64,000 bases of DNA from Phocoena phocoena (taxonomy: Eukaryota > Chordata > Mammalia > Artiodactyla > Phocoenidae). The first letter of the stretch is position 1; each line of letters begins with the position of its first letter. The DNA lies in assembly GCF_963924675.1 (NCBI RefSeq), contig NC_089220.1, positions 88,601,168 to 88,665,167 on the forward strand, written 5' to 3'. The notes under the pieces were generated by a model. The model had not been told where the DNA came from. It saw only the letters and a list, made by a program, of their open reading frames with translations, and made no database searches. Made by a program: the position numbers and the translations under genes. Below, piece by piece: positions 1 through 11,929 of the stretch.

Positions 1-140
1 AAATAAGTTCATTTGTACCTTTTTGTTTTTTTAGATTCCTCATATAAGCAATATCAAATGATATCTGTCTTTCTGTGTCTGACGTGCTTCACTCAGTACA
101 ACAATCTCTAGGTCCATCCATGTTGCTACAAAACCCATTA
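1..140 (-). mobile_element. LINE-1 3' fragment, antisense
   Basis: Read on the minus strand, this matches the end of LINE-1 ORF2 and the start of its 3' UTR. The stretch around 85-130 is the complement of the usual 'tggacctagag...gagtgaagtaagtcag' end-of-ORF2 signature, which also occurs at 9,540-9,580 and 15,045-15,080. It continues off the left edge, so its full length is unknown. Similarity fades after about position 140. Confidence 0.75.
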
Positions 141-2190
141 ATTGTTCAGGATAACTCTCAATTTTTTCCAGTATCATCAGCAATTCTTTCTGGCAGACAT
201 GTGATAACACTTTTTAAACAGGGATATTGAGACCAAGGCTCCTGACCTGCAAACAAACAAAACATCATTTATATAGTGAAAACTTTGCATGTCAAAGGAT
301 GAAAGCACTTGGTCTAAATCCCTTTGCACCCACTGCTGACAGAGGGCAGAGGAGTTTGACTCACTAATCTTCCTTACGTACACTTCTTCCTAATGGGGTA
401 TTCCATCTAAAACTTATAAGAAGCGGGAATGCATCATGGAACACACCAATCTCTACTACAGATTCTGAAGCAGCAGAAAAAAAAAAAAACCCACAAAAAC
501 ATGATGAATCCATCCAAAGGGTTCTGTCCACATTGTTACAGTAGTTTCCTTTGCACTGGGAACACTTTTCAAACCCTATCACTTGAACCTGTTTTTATTT
601 TTTCAACAACAATAATGTTAATCTGGAGTCACATGCTCCAGTAATATTACACTATCCCCGTTGTGCAAGGATGTAGGGATTTGAGGAGCTATGGGAGGCT
701 ATCATGAGACGTTGCCTAGAGTAATTAGGACATTTCATTTAATGTTGGCTCTTCTCCCTAAGATGTCCTGTCCTCTTCTTTCTGTAGCTACTAGCATTGA
801 GAAAGTGACCAAGATAAGGCCCTTCTCCTTTACCGCCCATGAATGCAGCTGTGATTAACGCCACAGACCTTGGTGCTTCCAGAATCCCCTGAACCTACTG
901 ACCCTCCATGCATGGCATCACATAGATAAGGATGGTGGTGTGTATACTTGTATAAAGCATGCTATAAAATTTTCGAGTCTTCCCTTCCTCATATTTCCAA
1001 AGAATAGATTTATTTGGATTTCTGCTTAATGCTGCTGGTGTTGGTACATAACTTGAGGGAGGTATCAGGGCACACCAAAAGAGAGGGTAACTGCACAGAA
1101 AATACAAGCAGGTACGTTTCTGTGTAGTTTCAAGCAGCTTATTTGCTATATCAACCATGGTGACATGTTGAGCCTTCCTCTTTCTACTAGTAGTACGACA
1201 AACAAACATAAAGGATATTTAGGCTGCTTGTTTTATCCCCACCTCTCACAATTGATCTGCATTCACATAGAGGACAATGAAGGGCCCTTACTACCATCTT
1301 AACAAATACTGGAGAACTAGAGAATGTCCAGATTTTTCCAGGGATTATTTTCATATTCCCCAATCAGGCCTGAGAATGAATCTTAGCTACTGTGTTTAAT
1401 GAAGTCATATCTCTGATGGCATCCCATCATCACCAAAACTGGAAAGAAATTTGAAGGGTCTTGGATTTTACCATATTTGAAATTCCAGTATTTTAGCATG
1501 ACACGTTTTTGGATTTTAGAAAAAAATATTTTAAATGAGACAAAAAGTCATTTTTATGACACAAAAGGACAGCAGTAGTTTTATATTATCTGTTCCACTT
1601 GCACACAAAAGTCTCATAGGGTTATGTAAAGCAGTCCTGTTGGGTGCTGTGCATGTGTAAGTATGGATTAAATTTAGGAATCTTAGGCTTCAGTCACCTG
1701 AAACTTTTAAATTAGGATGCAAACAATCCTGTCCAACATTTGAACAGAGCAAGACACTGTCTTTATTTGTCAGATAATTAATCTGTCTTTTGCCCCAATG
1801 AGAGAAACTGGCATCTTCCATCAATGTGTTGTACAAAAATCTTTGAACACAGAGTGCAAGCAGAGGCTGATACAGGATGTGGAAAAAAAAAAAGAGAGAG
1901 ACCCTTGTGGTATTTTCTCCTAACTTATTTCAATCTCCCATTTAAAATGTGGGAATAATCAATCTTCTGAGGAAAAAGGCCCAAGGAAGGTTTTTGCTTT
2001 TGTGGAATAATGGGATTGTTAAAGATTTCAGGAGGCAAGAAGAATTAGTGGGAATGACCATGAGAAATCAGAGAAAAGTCAGATCCATGGATGAAGTGAT
2101 ATTTACCTCTCTGAATCAATGAGAAGTAGGAGCAAATGAAAAGAAAGCTGAATACAACATCTTCTGAATGAATGTAACCTTTCAGCTGTC
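141..2190. other. No recognisable gene or repeat
   Basis: About 2 kb of AT-rich DNA with no repeat family or exon I can name. Open frames here are short (72 residues or fewer, apart from one minus-strand frame of 104 codons at 895-1209) and lack recognisable domains. Heavily decayed repeats may be present but cannot be supported by eye. Confidence 0.4.
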
Positions 2191-2199
2191 ATAGAAAAA

Positions 2200-3370
2200 T
2201 TAATACTCACTATGATACAACATATTTAGTTTAGAAAGTTAACTTAACTTTAAAGCTTAATAATTAGATTTATTGAAGAAACAAAAACATTTTTGTGGTT
2301 TATAATAAATAATGTGTTCTGCTACAGATAAGAAGACTACATAAGTAAATAGAAATAAGACTAAATAAAGAGGAAAATAACAAATTAGATGTTATTAACA
2401 TTAAAAACTGACACTCATCTAAAGAAAGAGAAGGAGAGACAGAAAGAGAGAAGAACTCATATCAAGCATATATAAAAAACTCATAAATAAGAAGTCTTCA
2501 GATGTTAAAAAAAAGAAGTCTCCAATAAGAAGATAATGTAATAGCAAAAATAGGGAAAATATACCAGAAGATATTTCAAAAAAGAGAGTACAGAATGTTA
2601 AGTAAACATATCAAAAGATGTTTAGCTTCTTAGTAGTCAATTAAATGCAAAAAAGTGATACCTTTATCACTCACCAACCAGAAAGTTCAAATGAAAATGA
2701 CAGGTATTATCAAGTTTGACAAGAATGTGTATAATCCTTGAATCTCATTCACTGCTGCTGAGGATGAAAAATCATACAAATGTTTTGAAAATAGTTAGAA
2801 ATATCTAAAAAGATAAACACATGAAAGCTATGACTCAAAAATTTTACTACTACATGTATACTGAACAATGATTTATACACACCCCACCAAAGCTCAAGTT
2901 CTAGAACTGATATACCAGTGCTATTCTCAATAGACACAAACTGAAAATCACTCATATTGTAATACACATTGGAATAAATTAATTAATAGTTAAACATTTA
3001 CACTATGGAATCCTATGCAACAGTGGCAATGCATGATCACAACAACAGGCAACCATATAGGCATATTCACAAACAACATAAAATAAAAAAGCCCAATCCA
3101 AAAGTGATTTTACTATGCCATTACATTTATACAAAATATAAAATACAGGTAAAGTGATCTTTTTGTTATTTACCAGAACAATATTAAACCTTAAGGGGAG
3201 TCACTAGAATGGGACCAGGGGGCTTCTGAGTATCTGGCAATTTTCTGTGTCTTTATCTATAAGCTCTGTATGGAGTGTATTCAGATTCTGAATTTTCTGA
3301 AATTTGTCATTTCCTTACAAACCATGCATGTTTTTAGTTTTTTATACATGACAAAAAGTAAAAAAGATAG
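2200..3370 (+). mobile_element. Old, highly diverged LINE-1 3' region
   Basis: The sequence follows the layout of the LINE-1 ORF2 tail and 3' UTR on the plus strand. There is a 'cctttatcactcaccaaccagaaag'-like tract near 2,660, then segments resembling the late ORF2 region with many small gaps, then an AT-rich 3' UTR ending near 3,370. No frame stays open. The divergence suggests a mammal-wide L1M-type element much older than the LINE-1 at 3,961. Boundaries are approximate. Confidence 0.55.
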
Positions 3371-3615
3371 ACTAGGAAGGTAATTATAGTAGCACTTTAA
3401 TATCCATGCTTTTCAAGGTGGAAGTGAAAGGTATTAAATACTTGACATTGTGATTAGTTCTTAAAAGGTGAAAATTTGAGATTAATAAATAAGACATACT
3501 TCTTCATATATAATCCTCAAAGAGGAGGGGTAGAAAGGAGAATTTTTTTTTATTTAATACAGAATCGTTAAGATAGAAAATAATGAAAACAGACTAGATT
3601 TAAAAAAGAGCACAC

Positions 3616-3960
3616 TGGACTTCCCTGGTGGCACAGTGGGTAAGAATTTGCCTGCCAATGCAGGGGACAGGGGTTCAATCCCTGGTCTGGAAAGAGCCCA
3701 CATTCCACAGAGCAACTAAGCACGTGTACCACAACTACTGAGCCTGCGCTCTACAGCCTGCAAGCAACAACTATTGAGCCTGCATGACACAACTACTGAA
3801 GGCCATGCACCTAGAGCCCATACTCCACAACAAGAGAAATGACGGCAAGGAGAAGCCCATGCACCACAACGATGAGTAACCCCTGCTTGACACAACTAGA
3901 GAAAACCTGTGCAGCAACAAAGACCCAACACAACCAAAAACAAATAAAATTAAATCTTTT
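3616..3960 (+). mobile_element. CHR-type SINE, 5' part (split by LINE-1)
   Basis: The unit starts with the tRNA-related head 'ggacttccctggtggcacag', contains the RNA polymerase III box B-like 'gggttcaatccctgg' near 3,670, and runs through the 'caacaaagacccaacacaaccaaaaa' body into an A-rich tail. It is cut at 3,960 by a LINE-1. The tail resumes at 10,025-10,036. The SINE's own target duplication, aaaaaagagcac, is at 3,602-3,613 and again at 10,037-10,048, more than 6 kb away, which proves that the two halves belong together. Confidence 0.93.
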
Positions 3961-4310
3961 GACTTCTGAGATGACTCACTCACGTGGCTGTAGGTAAGAG
4001 GTCTCAGTTCCTTGCCACATGGATCTCTCCTTAGGGCTGCTTGAGTGTCCTCATGATATGGCAGCTGGCTTACCCCAGGATGAGTGATCTAGCAAAAACC
4101 AAAGCAGAAGCTGCAATGACTTTTATACCTTTGGAAGCTGCACTTTGTCATTTCTGCAATGTCTTATTAGTTAAACAGTCAGCCCTTTTCAAGTGTGAGG
4201 AGCCACATAGGTGCATGAAGATTGGGAGATAATTAGGGGAGGATTAGGGCCATCTTGGAGGCTGGCTACCAAACTGGCTGACTTGCCAAAGACCGACTTT
4301 TGTTTTCTTC
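3961..4310 (+). other. Extra 5' segment ahead of the LINE-1 leader
   Basis: These 350 bp lie inside the LINE-1 target duplications but upstream of where the recognisable cetartiodactyl-type L1 leader starts ('acttctggagacaaaatgg', about 4,311). The segment resembles a mammal-wide interspersed repeat that I recall as containing 'gggctgcttgagtgtcctcatgayatggcagctggcttnccccag', but I cannot name the family. It could be a captured upstream promoter (5' transduction), a 5' chimera, or part of an L1 leader variant. Confidence 0.55.
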
Positions 4311-4913
4311 ACTTCTGGAGACAAAATGGTCAGTGAATCCCATTGGTGGTCTCTGAGATGTAGCAAAGCTACCTCTTGCTCTCACCCCCAGCCATGTGGC
4401 TGACAGGGTCTTGGTGCTCCGGCCGGGTGTCAAGCCTGTGCCACTGAGGTGGGAGAGCTGAGTTCAGGACATTGGTCTACCAGAGACCTCCGGAACCTTG
4501 TAATATCAAACGGCAAAAGCTATCCCATAGATATTTGTCTCAACACTAAGACCAAGCTCCACTCAAAGACAAGCAAGATCCAGTGCTGGACATCGCATGC
4601 CAAACAACTAGCAAGACAGGAATGCAGGCCCACCCATTAGCAGAGAGGCTGCATAAAATCATAATAAGGTCACACACATCCCAAAACACACCACCGGATG
4701 CGGACCTGCCCAACAGAAAGACAAGATCCAGACACACCCACCAGAACACAGGCACCAGTGCCCTCCACCAGAAAGCCTACACAACCCACTGAACCAACCT
4801 TAGCCATTGGGGGCAGACAGCAAAAACAATGGGAACTACGAATCTGCAGCCTGTGAAAAGGAGACCCCAAACACAGTCCCGAAAGCCAAATAAGACAGAG
4901 AAACACACAACAG
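4311..4913 (+). promoter_or_regulatory. LINE-1 5' UTR / internal promoter
   Basis: This is a GC-richer, stop-rich leader preceding ORF1, as expected for an L1 5' UTR that carries an internal RNA polymerase II promoter. It includes 'ggtgctccggccgggtgtcaa' near 4,410 and a C/A-rich stretch rich in 'cacccaccagaacacaggcac'. Similar order and wording occur in other cetartiodactyl L1 leaders known to me. Many CpG sites appear to have decayed to TpG or CpA. Confidence 0.65.
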
Positions 4914-5769
4914 ATGAAGGAGCAAGGTAAGATCCCACCAGAACAAACAAATGTAGAGGAAATAGGCAGTCTACCTGAAAAAGAATTCAGAGTAATGATA
5001 GCAAAGATGATCCCAAATCCTGGAACTGGAATGGAGAATATACAAGAAACATTTAACAAGGACCTAGAAGAACTAAAGCGCAAACAAACAATGATGAGTA
5101 ACACAATAAATGGAATTAAAAATTCTCTAGAAGGAAACAATAGCAGAATAACTGAGGCAGAAGAATGGATGAATGACCTGGAAGACAAAATAGTGGAAAT
5201 AACTACTGCAGAGCAGAATAAAAAGAAAAGGAATGAATAGAATTGAGGACAATCTGAGACACCTCTGGGACAACATTAACCACACCAACATTCGAATACA
5301 GGGGTCCCAGAAGTAGAAGAGAAAAAGAAAGAGACTGAGAAGATATTTGAAGAGATTATAATTGAAAACTTCCCTAATATGGGAAATGAAATCGTTAATC
5401 AAGTCCAGGAAGCACAGAATCCCATACCAGATAAACCCAAGGAGAAACACGCCAAAACATATATTAATCAAACTATCAAAAATTAAATACAAAGAAAAAA
5501 TATTAAAAGCAGCAAGGGACAAATAACACACAAGGGAATTGCCATGAGGTTGCAGCTGACCTTTCAGCAGAAACTCTGCAAGGCAGAAGGGACTAGCAGG
5601 ACATATTTAAAGTGATGAAAGGGAAAAAGCTACAACCAAGATTAATCGACCCAGCAAGGATCTCATTTAGATTCGACAGAAAAGTTAAAACCTTTTCAGA
5701 CAAGCAAAAGCTAAGAGAATTCAGCACCACCAAACCAGCTTTACAACAAATGCTAAAGGAACTTCTCTA
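4914..5769 (+). pseudogene. LINE-1 ORF1 (RNA-binding chaperone), broken
   Basis: ORF1p is the trimeric coiled-coil RNA-binding protein of the L1 ribonucleoprotein. The first 108 codons (4,914-5,237) are open: an acidic N-terminus, 'IGSLPEKEFRVMIAKMI', then a heptad-rich coiled coil through 'ITEAEEWMNDLEDKIVEI'. The frame ends at a TAG at 5,238-5,240. Homology continues in other frames through the RRM-like and C-terminal parts, ending with a TTPALQQ-like tail and a TAG near 5,769. Expected length is about 285 residues, so length is conserved although the frame is not. It is certainly L1 ORF1 and not functional as it stands. Confidence 0.88.
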
Positions 5770-5828
5770 GGCAGGAAACACAAGAGAAGGAAAAGACCTA
5801 CAATAACAAACCCAAAACAATTAAGAAA

Positions 5829-8800
5829 ATGGTAATAAGAACATACATATCAATAATTAGCTTAAATGTAAATGGATTAAATGCTCCAACCAAAAGACAT
5901 AGACTGGCTGGATAGATCCAAAAACACAACTGGTATATATGGGGTCTACAAGAGACCCACTTCAGACCTAGGGACACATACGGACTGAAAGTGAGGGGAT
6001 GGAATAAGATACTCCATGCAAATGGAAATCAAAAGAAAGCTAGATTAGCATTCTCATATCAGACAAAAAAGATTTTAAAATAAAGACTACTGCAGAAGAC
6101 AAAGAAGGTCACTACATAATGATCAAGGGATCAACCCAAGAAGAAGATATGCACCCAACATAGAAGCACCTCAATACATAAGGCAAATGCTTACAGCCAT
6201 AAAAGGGGAAATCAACAGTAACAGAATCATAGTAGGGGACTTTAGCACCTCTCTTTCACCAATTAACAGATCATCCAAAATGAAAATAAATAAGGAAACA
6301 CAAGCTTTAAATGATACATTAAACAAGATGGACTTAATTGATATTTATAGGACATTCCATCCAAAAACAACACAATACACTTTTTCTCAAGTGCTCGTGG
6401 AACATTCTCCAGGATACATCATATCTTGGGTCACAAATCAAGCCTTTGTAAATTTAAGAAAATTGAAATCATATCAAGTATCTTTTCCAACCACAATGCT
6501 ATCAGACTAGATATCAATTACAGGAAAAAATCTATAAAAAAATACAAACACATGGATGCTAAACAATACACTACTTAATAACCAAGAGATCAATGAAGAA
6601 ATCAAAGAAAAAATTAAAAAATACCTAGAAACAACTGACAATGAAAACATGACGAACCAATACCTATGGGACGCAGCAAAAGCAGTTCTAAGAGCGAAGT
6701 TTATAGAAATACAATCCTACCTCAAGATACAAGAAACATCTCAAATAAACAACCTGAACTTACACCTAAAGCAATTAGAGAAAGAAAAAAAAAAACCAAA
6801 GTCAGCAGAGGAAAGAAATCGTAAAGATCAGATCAGAAATAAATGAAAAAGAAATGAAGGAAACAACAGCAAAGATCAAAAAAACAAAAAGCTGGTTCTT
6901 TAAGAAGAGAAACAAAATAGATAAACCATTAGCCAAACTCATCAAGAAAAAAAGGCAGAAGACTCAAATCAATAGAATTAGAAATGAAAAAGGAGCAGTA
7001 ACAACTGACACGCAGAAAAACAAAGGATCATGAGAGATTACTGCAAGCAACTCTATGCCAATAAAATGGACAACCTGGAAGAAATGGACAAATTCTTAGA
7101 AAAGCACAACCTTCCAAGACTGAACCAGGAAGGAATAGAAACTATAAACAGACCAATCACAAGCACTGAAATTGAGACTGTGATTTTAAATCTTCCAATA
7201 AACAAAAGCCCAGGACCAGATGGTTTCACAGGCAAATTCTATCAAACATTTAGAGAAGAGCTAACACCTATCCTTCTCAAACTCTTCCAAAATATAGCAG
7301 AGGGAAGAACTCTCCCAAACTTACTCTATGAGACCACCATCTCCTTGATACCAAAACCAGACAAAGATGTCACAAAGAAAGAAAACTACAGGCCAATATC
7401 ACTGATGAACATAGATGCAAAAATCTTCAACAAAATACTAGCAAACAGAATCCAACAGCACATTAAAAGGATCATACACCATGATCAAGTGGGGTTTATC
7501 TCAGGGATGCAAGGATTCTTCAATACATGCAAATCAATGTGATACACCATATTAAAAAACTGAAGGATAAAAACCATATGATCATCTCAATAGATGCAGA
7601 AAATTCTTTCAACAATATTAAACACCCATTTATGACAAAAACCCTCCAGGAAGTAGGCACAGAGGGAACTTTCCTCAACATAATAAAGGCCATATATGAC
7701 AAACCCAGAGCCAACATTGCTCTCAATGGTGAAAAAGTGAAAACATTTCCACCAAGATCAGGAACAATACAAGGTTGTCCACTCTCACCACTATTATTCA
7801 ACACACTTTTGGAAGTTTTAGCTACAGCAATCAGAGAAGAAAAAGAAATAAAAGGAATCCAAATCGGAAAAGAAGAAGTTAAGCTGTCACTGTTTGCAGA
7901 TGACATGATACAATACATAGAGAATCCTAAAGATGCTACCAAAAACCTACCAGAGTTAATCAATGAAGTTGGTAAGGTTGCAGGATACAAAATTAATGTA
8001 CAGGTATCTCTTTCATTCCTATATACTAAAGATGAAAAATCTGAAACAGAAATTAGGGAAACACTCCCATTTACCACTGCAACAAAAAGAATAAAATACC
8101 TAGGAATAAACCTACCTACGGAGACAAAAGACGTTTACTCAAAAAATTATAAGACACTGATGAAAGAAATCAAAGATGACACAAACAGATAGAGAGATAT
8201 ACCATGTTCTTGGGTTGGAAGGATCAACATTGTGAAAATGACTATACTACCCCAAGCAATCTACAGATTCAATGCAATCCCTATCAAACTACCAATGGCA
8301 TTTTTCAGAGAACTAGAACAAAAAAATTTCACAATTTGTATGGAAACAAAAAACCCCAAACAGCCAAAGCAATCTTGAGAAGAAAAACAGAGCTGGAGGA
8401 ATCAGGCTCCCTGACTTCAGACTATACTACAAAGCTACAGTAATCAAAACAGTATGGTACCGGCACAAAAAAACAGAAATATAGATCAATGTAACAGGAC
8501 AGAAAGCCCAGAGATAAACCCATACACATATGGTCACCTTATTTTTTAATAAGGGAGGCAAGAATATACAATGGAGAAAAGACAGCCTCTTCAATAAGTG
8601 GTGCTGGGAAAACTGGACAGGTACAGGTAAAAGAATGAAATTAGAAGACTTCCTAACACCATACACAAAAATAAACTCAAAATGGATTAAAGACCTAAAT
8701 GTAAGGCCAGACACTATAAAACTCTTAGAGGAAAACATAGGCAGAACACTCTATGACATCAATCACAGCAAGATCCTTTTGGACCCACCTCCTAGAAAAT

Positions 8801-9623
8801 GGAAATAAAAAGAAAAATAAACAAATGGGACCTAATGTGACTTAAAAGCTTTGGCACAGCAAAGGAAAATGTAAACAAGACAAAAAGACAACCCCCAGAA
8901 TGGAAGACATATTTGCCAATGAAGCAACTTACAAAGGATTAATCTCCAAACTTTACAAGCAGCCCAAGCAGCTCAATATCAAAAAAACACAAACAACCCA
9001 ATCCATAAATGGACAGAAGACCTAAATAGACATTTCTCCAAAGAAGACATACAGATTGCCAACAAACACATGAAAGAATTCTCAACATCACTGATCATTA
9101 GAGAAATGCAAATCAAAATTACAATGAGGTATCACCACACACAGGTAAGAATGGCCATCATCCAAAAAATCTACAAACAATAAATTCTGCAGAGCTGTGG
9201 AGAAAAGGGAACCCTCTGGAACGGTTGGTGGGAATATACATTGATACGGCCACTATGGAGAACAGTATGGAGGTTCCTTAAAAAACTAAAAATAGAACTA
9301 CCATAAGACACGGCAATCCCACTACTGGGCATATACCTGGAGAAAACCATAATTCAAAAAGAGTCATATTCCACAATGTTCATTGCAGCTCTATTTGCAA
9401 TAGCCAGGACATGGAAGCAACCTAAGTGTCAATCAACAGATGAATGGATAAAGAGGAAGTTGCACATCTTCAGTATACAATGGAATATTACTCAGCCATA
9501 AAAAGAAATGAAATTGAGTTATTTGTAGTGAGGTGGATGGACCTAGAGTCTGTCATACAGAGTGAAGTAAGTCAGAGAGAGAAAAACAAATACTGTATGA
9601 TAACACATATACATGGAATCTAA
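5829..9623 (+). pseudogene. LINE-1 ORF2 (endonuclease-reverse transcriptase), broken
   Basis: ORF2p supplies the APE-type endonuclease and reverse transcriptase that copy L1 and, in trans, SINE RNA. The start ATG at 5,829 opens 'MVIRTYISIIS'. Endonuclease homology spans about 5,829-6,530 (with 'IIVGDFSTS' at 6,223, where the family usually has a DFN-type motif). The RT domain spans about 7,030-8,190, with '[11 protein letters not shown]' near 7,202, '[10 protein letters not shown]' near 7,775 and the catalytic 'LFADDM' near 7,890, so the FADD box is intact. The C-terminal region runs to a TAA at 9,621-9,623. At least five frame breaks separate the open blocks (6,187-6,510; 6,556-6,846; 7,030-7,542; 7,527-8,192; 8,204-8,443; 8,530-8,808). 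Confidence 0.9.
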
Positions 9624-10010
9624 AAAAAAGAAAAAAAATGGTTGGGAAGAACCTAGGGGCAGGACAGGAATAAAGACGCAGACAGAGAGAATGGACTTGA
9701 GGACATGCGGAGGGGGAAGGGTAAGCTGGGATGAAGTGAGAGAGTGGCATGGACTTATATATACTACCAAATGTAAAATAGTTAGCTAGTAGGAAACAGC
9801 TGCATAGCACAGGGAGATCAGCTCAGTGCTTTGTGATCACTTAGAGGGGTGGCAGGGAGACACAAGAGGGAGGAGATATGGGGATATATGTATATGTATA
9901 GCTGATTCACTTTGTTATAAAGCAGAAACTAACACACCATTGTAAAGCAATTATAGTCCAATAAAGATGTTAAAAATAAATAAATAAATAAATAATTTAT
10001 GCCCCCCCCC

Positions 10011-10048
10011 AAATTAAATCTTTTTTAAAAATAAATAAAAAAGAGCAC
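10011..10048 (+). repeat. LINE-1 TSD, SINE tail remnant and SINE TSD
   Basis: Three nested junction elements lie together here: the 3' copy of the LINE-1 target duplication (10,011-10,024), the displaced end of the SINE tail (about 10,025-10,036), and the 3' copy of the SINE target duplication (10,037-10,048). They pair with 3,947-3,960 and 3,602-3,613 respectively. Confidence 0.92.
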
Positions 10049-10454
10049 TCAATAACATGGTAACTCTAAACCTAAGTATTTTCAGTACTATAGTAAATGT
10101 AAATGAATTAATATCTCCCATTAAAGTGTAATTTTTTATATTATGTGCAACTAAATTTTTTTCACAATATACACATAAAAGAATTACATTAGAAAGGAGA
10201 AAACATTCCATGTATTGAAAAACAATAAAACAATATCCATATAATATGCATCTTAGATAAAGTAGTCTTTAAGTTCAGAACAATCTGTCATTATTGTAAT
10301 TAGTATTATTATCCCAATTTCTTAAAAGTATTTCAATACTTTTTCTATTTGAAAAAATATTTTAATACTTTTTTCTTTGCTTTCTTGTGGTCTAATACAT
10401 GGCAAGTATTTAGGTGCTAACATAATCTAAAAATGTATGTTGTTTTCTTACAGC
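10049..10454. other. No recognisable gene or repeat
   Basis: AT-rich sequence continuing the pre-SINE flank. I see no exon, RNA gene or identifiable repeat in it. Confidence 0.4.
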
Positions 10455-10717
10455 CAACAAAAACTGAATCAAGAAGAAACAGATAACTTGAACATACTGA
10501 TCACTAAAAGCAAAATAGAATCTGTAATTAAAAAAAACTGCCTACCAACAAAAGTCCAATATCAAATGGTTTCACAGGCAAATTCTTCCAAATATACAAA
10601 GCAAAACTTACACTGATTCTTCTCAAACTCTTCGAAAAGACTGAAGAGTAAGGAATACTTCCAAAGACATTCTATGAAGCCACCATCACCCTGATATCAA
10701 AACCAGATGCTGTGGGG
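10455..10717 (+). mobile_element. Old LINE-1 ORF2 fragment (host of nest, part 1)
   Basis: It corresponds to the L1 ORF2 region just before and within the reverse transcriptase ('atggtttcacaggcaaattc' near 10,566, equivalent to 7,223 in the younger L1). The frame is broken. Homology resumes at 11,263 beyond two SINE insertions, with the expected next piece of ORF2, so this is the same element. Confidence 0.82.
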
Positions 10718-11089
10718 GGGACTTCCCTGGTGGCACAGTGGTTAAGAATCCATCTGCCAATTCAGGGGACATAGGTTCGAGCCCTCGTTCGGGAAGATCC
10801 CACATGCCACGGAGCAACTAAGCCTGTGTGCCACAACTACTGAGCCTGCGCTCTACAGCCCACGAACCACAACTACTGAAGCCTGGGCACCTAGAGCCCA
10901 TGCTCTGCAACAATAGAAGCCACCGCAATGAACAGCCTGCACACCACAACGAAGAGTAACCCCCACTCACCACAACAAGAAAGAGCCCGTGCACAGCAAC
11001 GAAGACCCAATGCATCCAAAAATAAAGAAGGAAATAAATTTACTAAAAAAAAAAAAAAACAAAAACAAACAAAAAAAAAAAAACAGAAG
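10718..11089 (+). mobile_element. CHR-type SINE, full-length form
   Basis: A long-form CHR SINE with the 'acttccctggtggcacagtgg' head, a box B-like 'ggttcgagccctcg' near 10,770, the 'caacgaagacccaatgcatccaaaaata' body and an A-rich tail to about 11,089. It interrupts LINE-1 ORF2. A G-run (about 10,713-10,719) precedes the head, and no clear target duplication is visible because a second SINE follows directly. Confidence 0.9.
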
Positions 11090-11262
11090 GGGACTTTTCT
11101 GGTGGTCCTGTAGTTAAGATTTCGCCTTCCAGGGCAGAGGGTGTGGGTTCGATCCCTGGTCGTGGAGCTAAGATCCCACATGCCTCACAAACAAGAAACC
11201 AAAACATAAAACAGAAGCAATATTGTAACAAATTCAATAAAGACTTAAAAAACACACACACA
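11090..11262 (+). mobile_element. CHR-2-like SINE, distinct subfamily
   Basis: The head 'ggggacttttctggtggtcc' is followed by 'gggttcgatccctggtcgtgg' and a different 3' body ('cataaaacagaagcaatattg'), ending in a (CA)n-type tail. The body differs from the long-form SINE immediately upstream, so this is a separate insertion into the A-rich tail of its neighbour. Confidence 0.82.
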
Positions 11263-11929
11263 CGGAGAAAGACACTACCAAAAAGGAAAATTGCAGGCCA
11301 ATATCTTTGCAATATCTAAATATAGATGCAAAAATTCTCAACTGAATATTAGAAAACCGAATCTGACAACACATAAGAGGATCATACACCATGATGAAAT
11401 TTGATTCACCCCAGTGTCACAAAGTTGTTTCAACATATGCAAATCAATCAACATGATACACCCCATCAACAAAGGAAAAACACAAAACAAATGATCATCT
11501 CAATAGATGCTGAAAAAGCATTTGAAAAACTTCAACATCCATTCATGATAAAAACACTTACCAAAGCGGGTATAGAGGAAACATATCTCAACATAATAAA
11601 AGCTATTTATGAAAAACCCACAGCCAATATAATACTCAATGTTCACAAGCTGAAAGCCTTCCCGCTAAAATCTGGAACAAGACAAGGATGCCCACTCTCA
11701 CCTTTTCTCTTCAACATAGTATTGGAAGTCCTAGCCACAACAATCAGACAAGAAAAAGAAATAAAATCTAACCAAATTGAAAAGAGGTAAAGTTGTCATT
11801 ATATGCAGATAACATGATAATATATATAAAGGAAACCCTAAAAATTCCACAGAAAAACTACTATAACTGATACATTCAACAAAGTAGCAGGATACAAGAT
11901 TAACATTCATAAATTGGTTGTATTTCTTT
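11263..11929 (+). mobile_element. Old LINE-1 ORF2 fragment (host of nest, part 2)
   Basis: This continues the ORF2 reverse-transcriptase region. An open block at 11,401-11,790 encodes '[19 protein letters not shown]' and '[10 protein letters not shown]', followed by a degraded catalytic block in which the DNA reads 'ttatatgcagataacatg', altering the second aspartate of the DD pair to Asn in that frame. The element is interrupted at 11,929 by an antisense SINE. Confidence 0.88.

Larger units (their letters stand above)
3961..10010 (+). mobile_element. Full-length-class LINE-1 inserted in a SINE tail
   Basis: This is a roughly 6.05 kb retrotransposon bounded by a 14-bp target duplication, aaattaaatctttt, at 3,947-3,960 and 10,011-10,024. 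It contains a 5' leader, ORF1 (about 4,914-5,769), ORF2 (about 5,829-9,623) and a 3' UTR, and ends in an (AAAT)n-type tail near 9,970-9,995. The T-rich/A-rich junction fits L1 endonuclease cleavage. Both ORFs are broken by frameshifts and stops, so the element is dead in cis. Two oddities are a leader that is not L1-like before about 4,311 and a poly-C run between the tail and the 3' target duplication. Confidence 0.93.
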
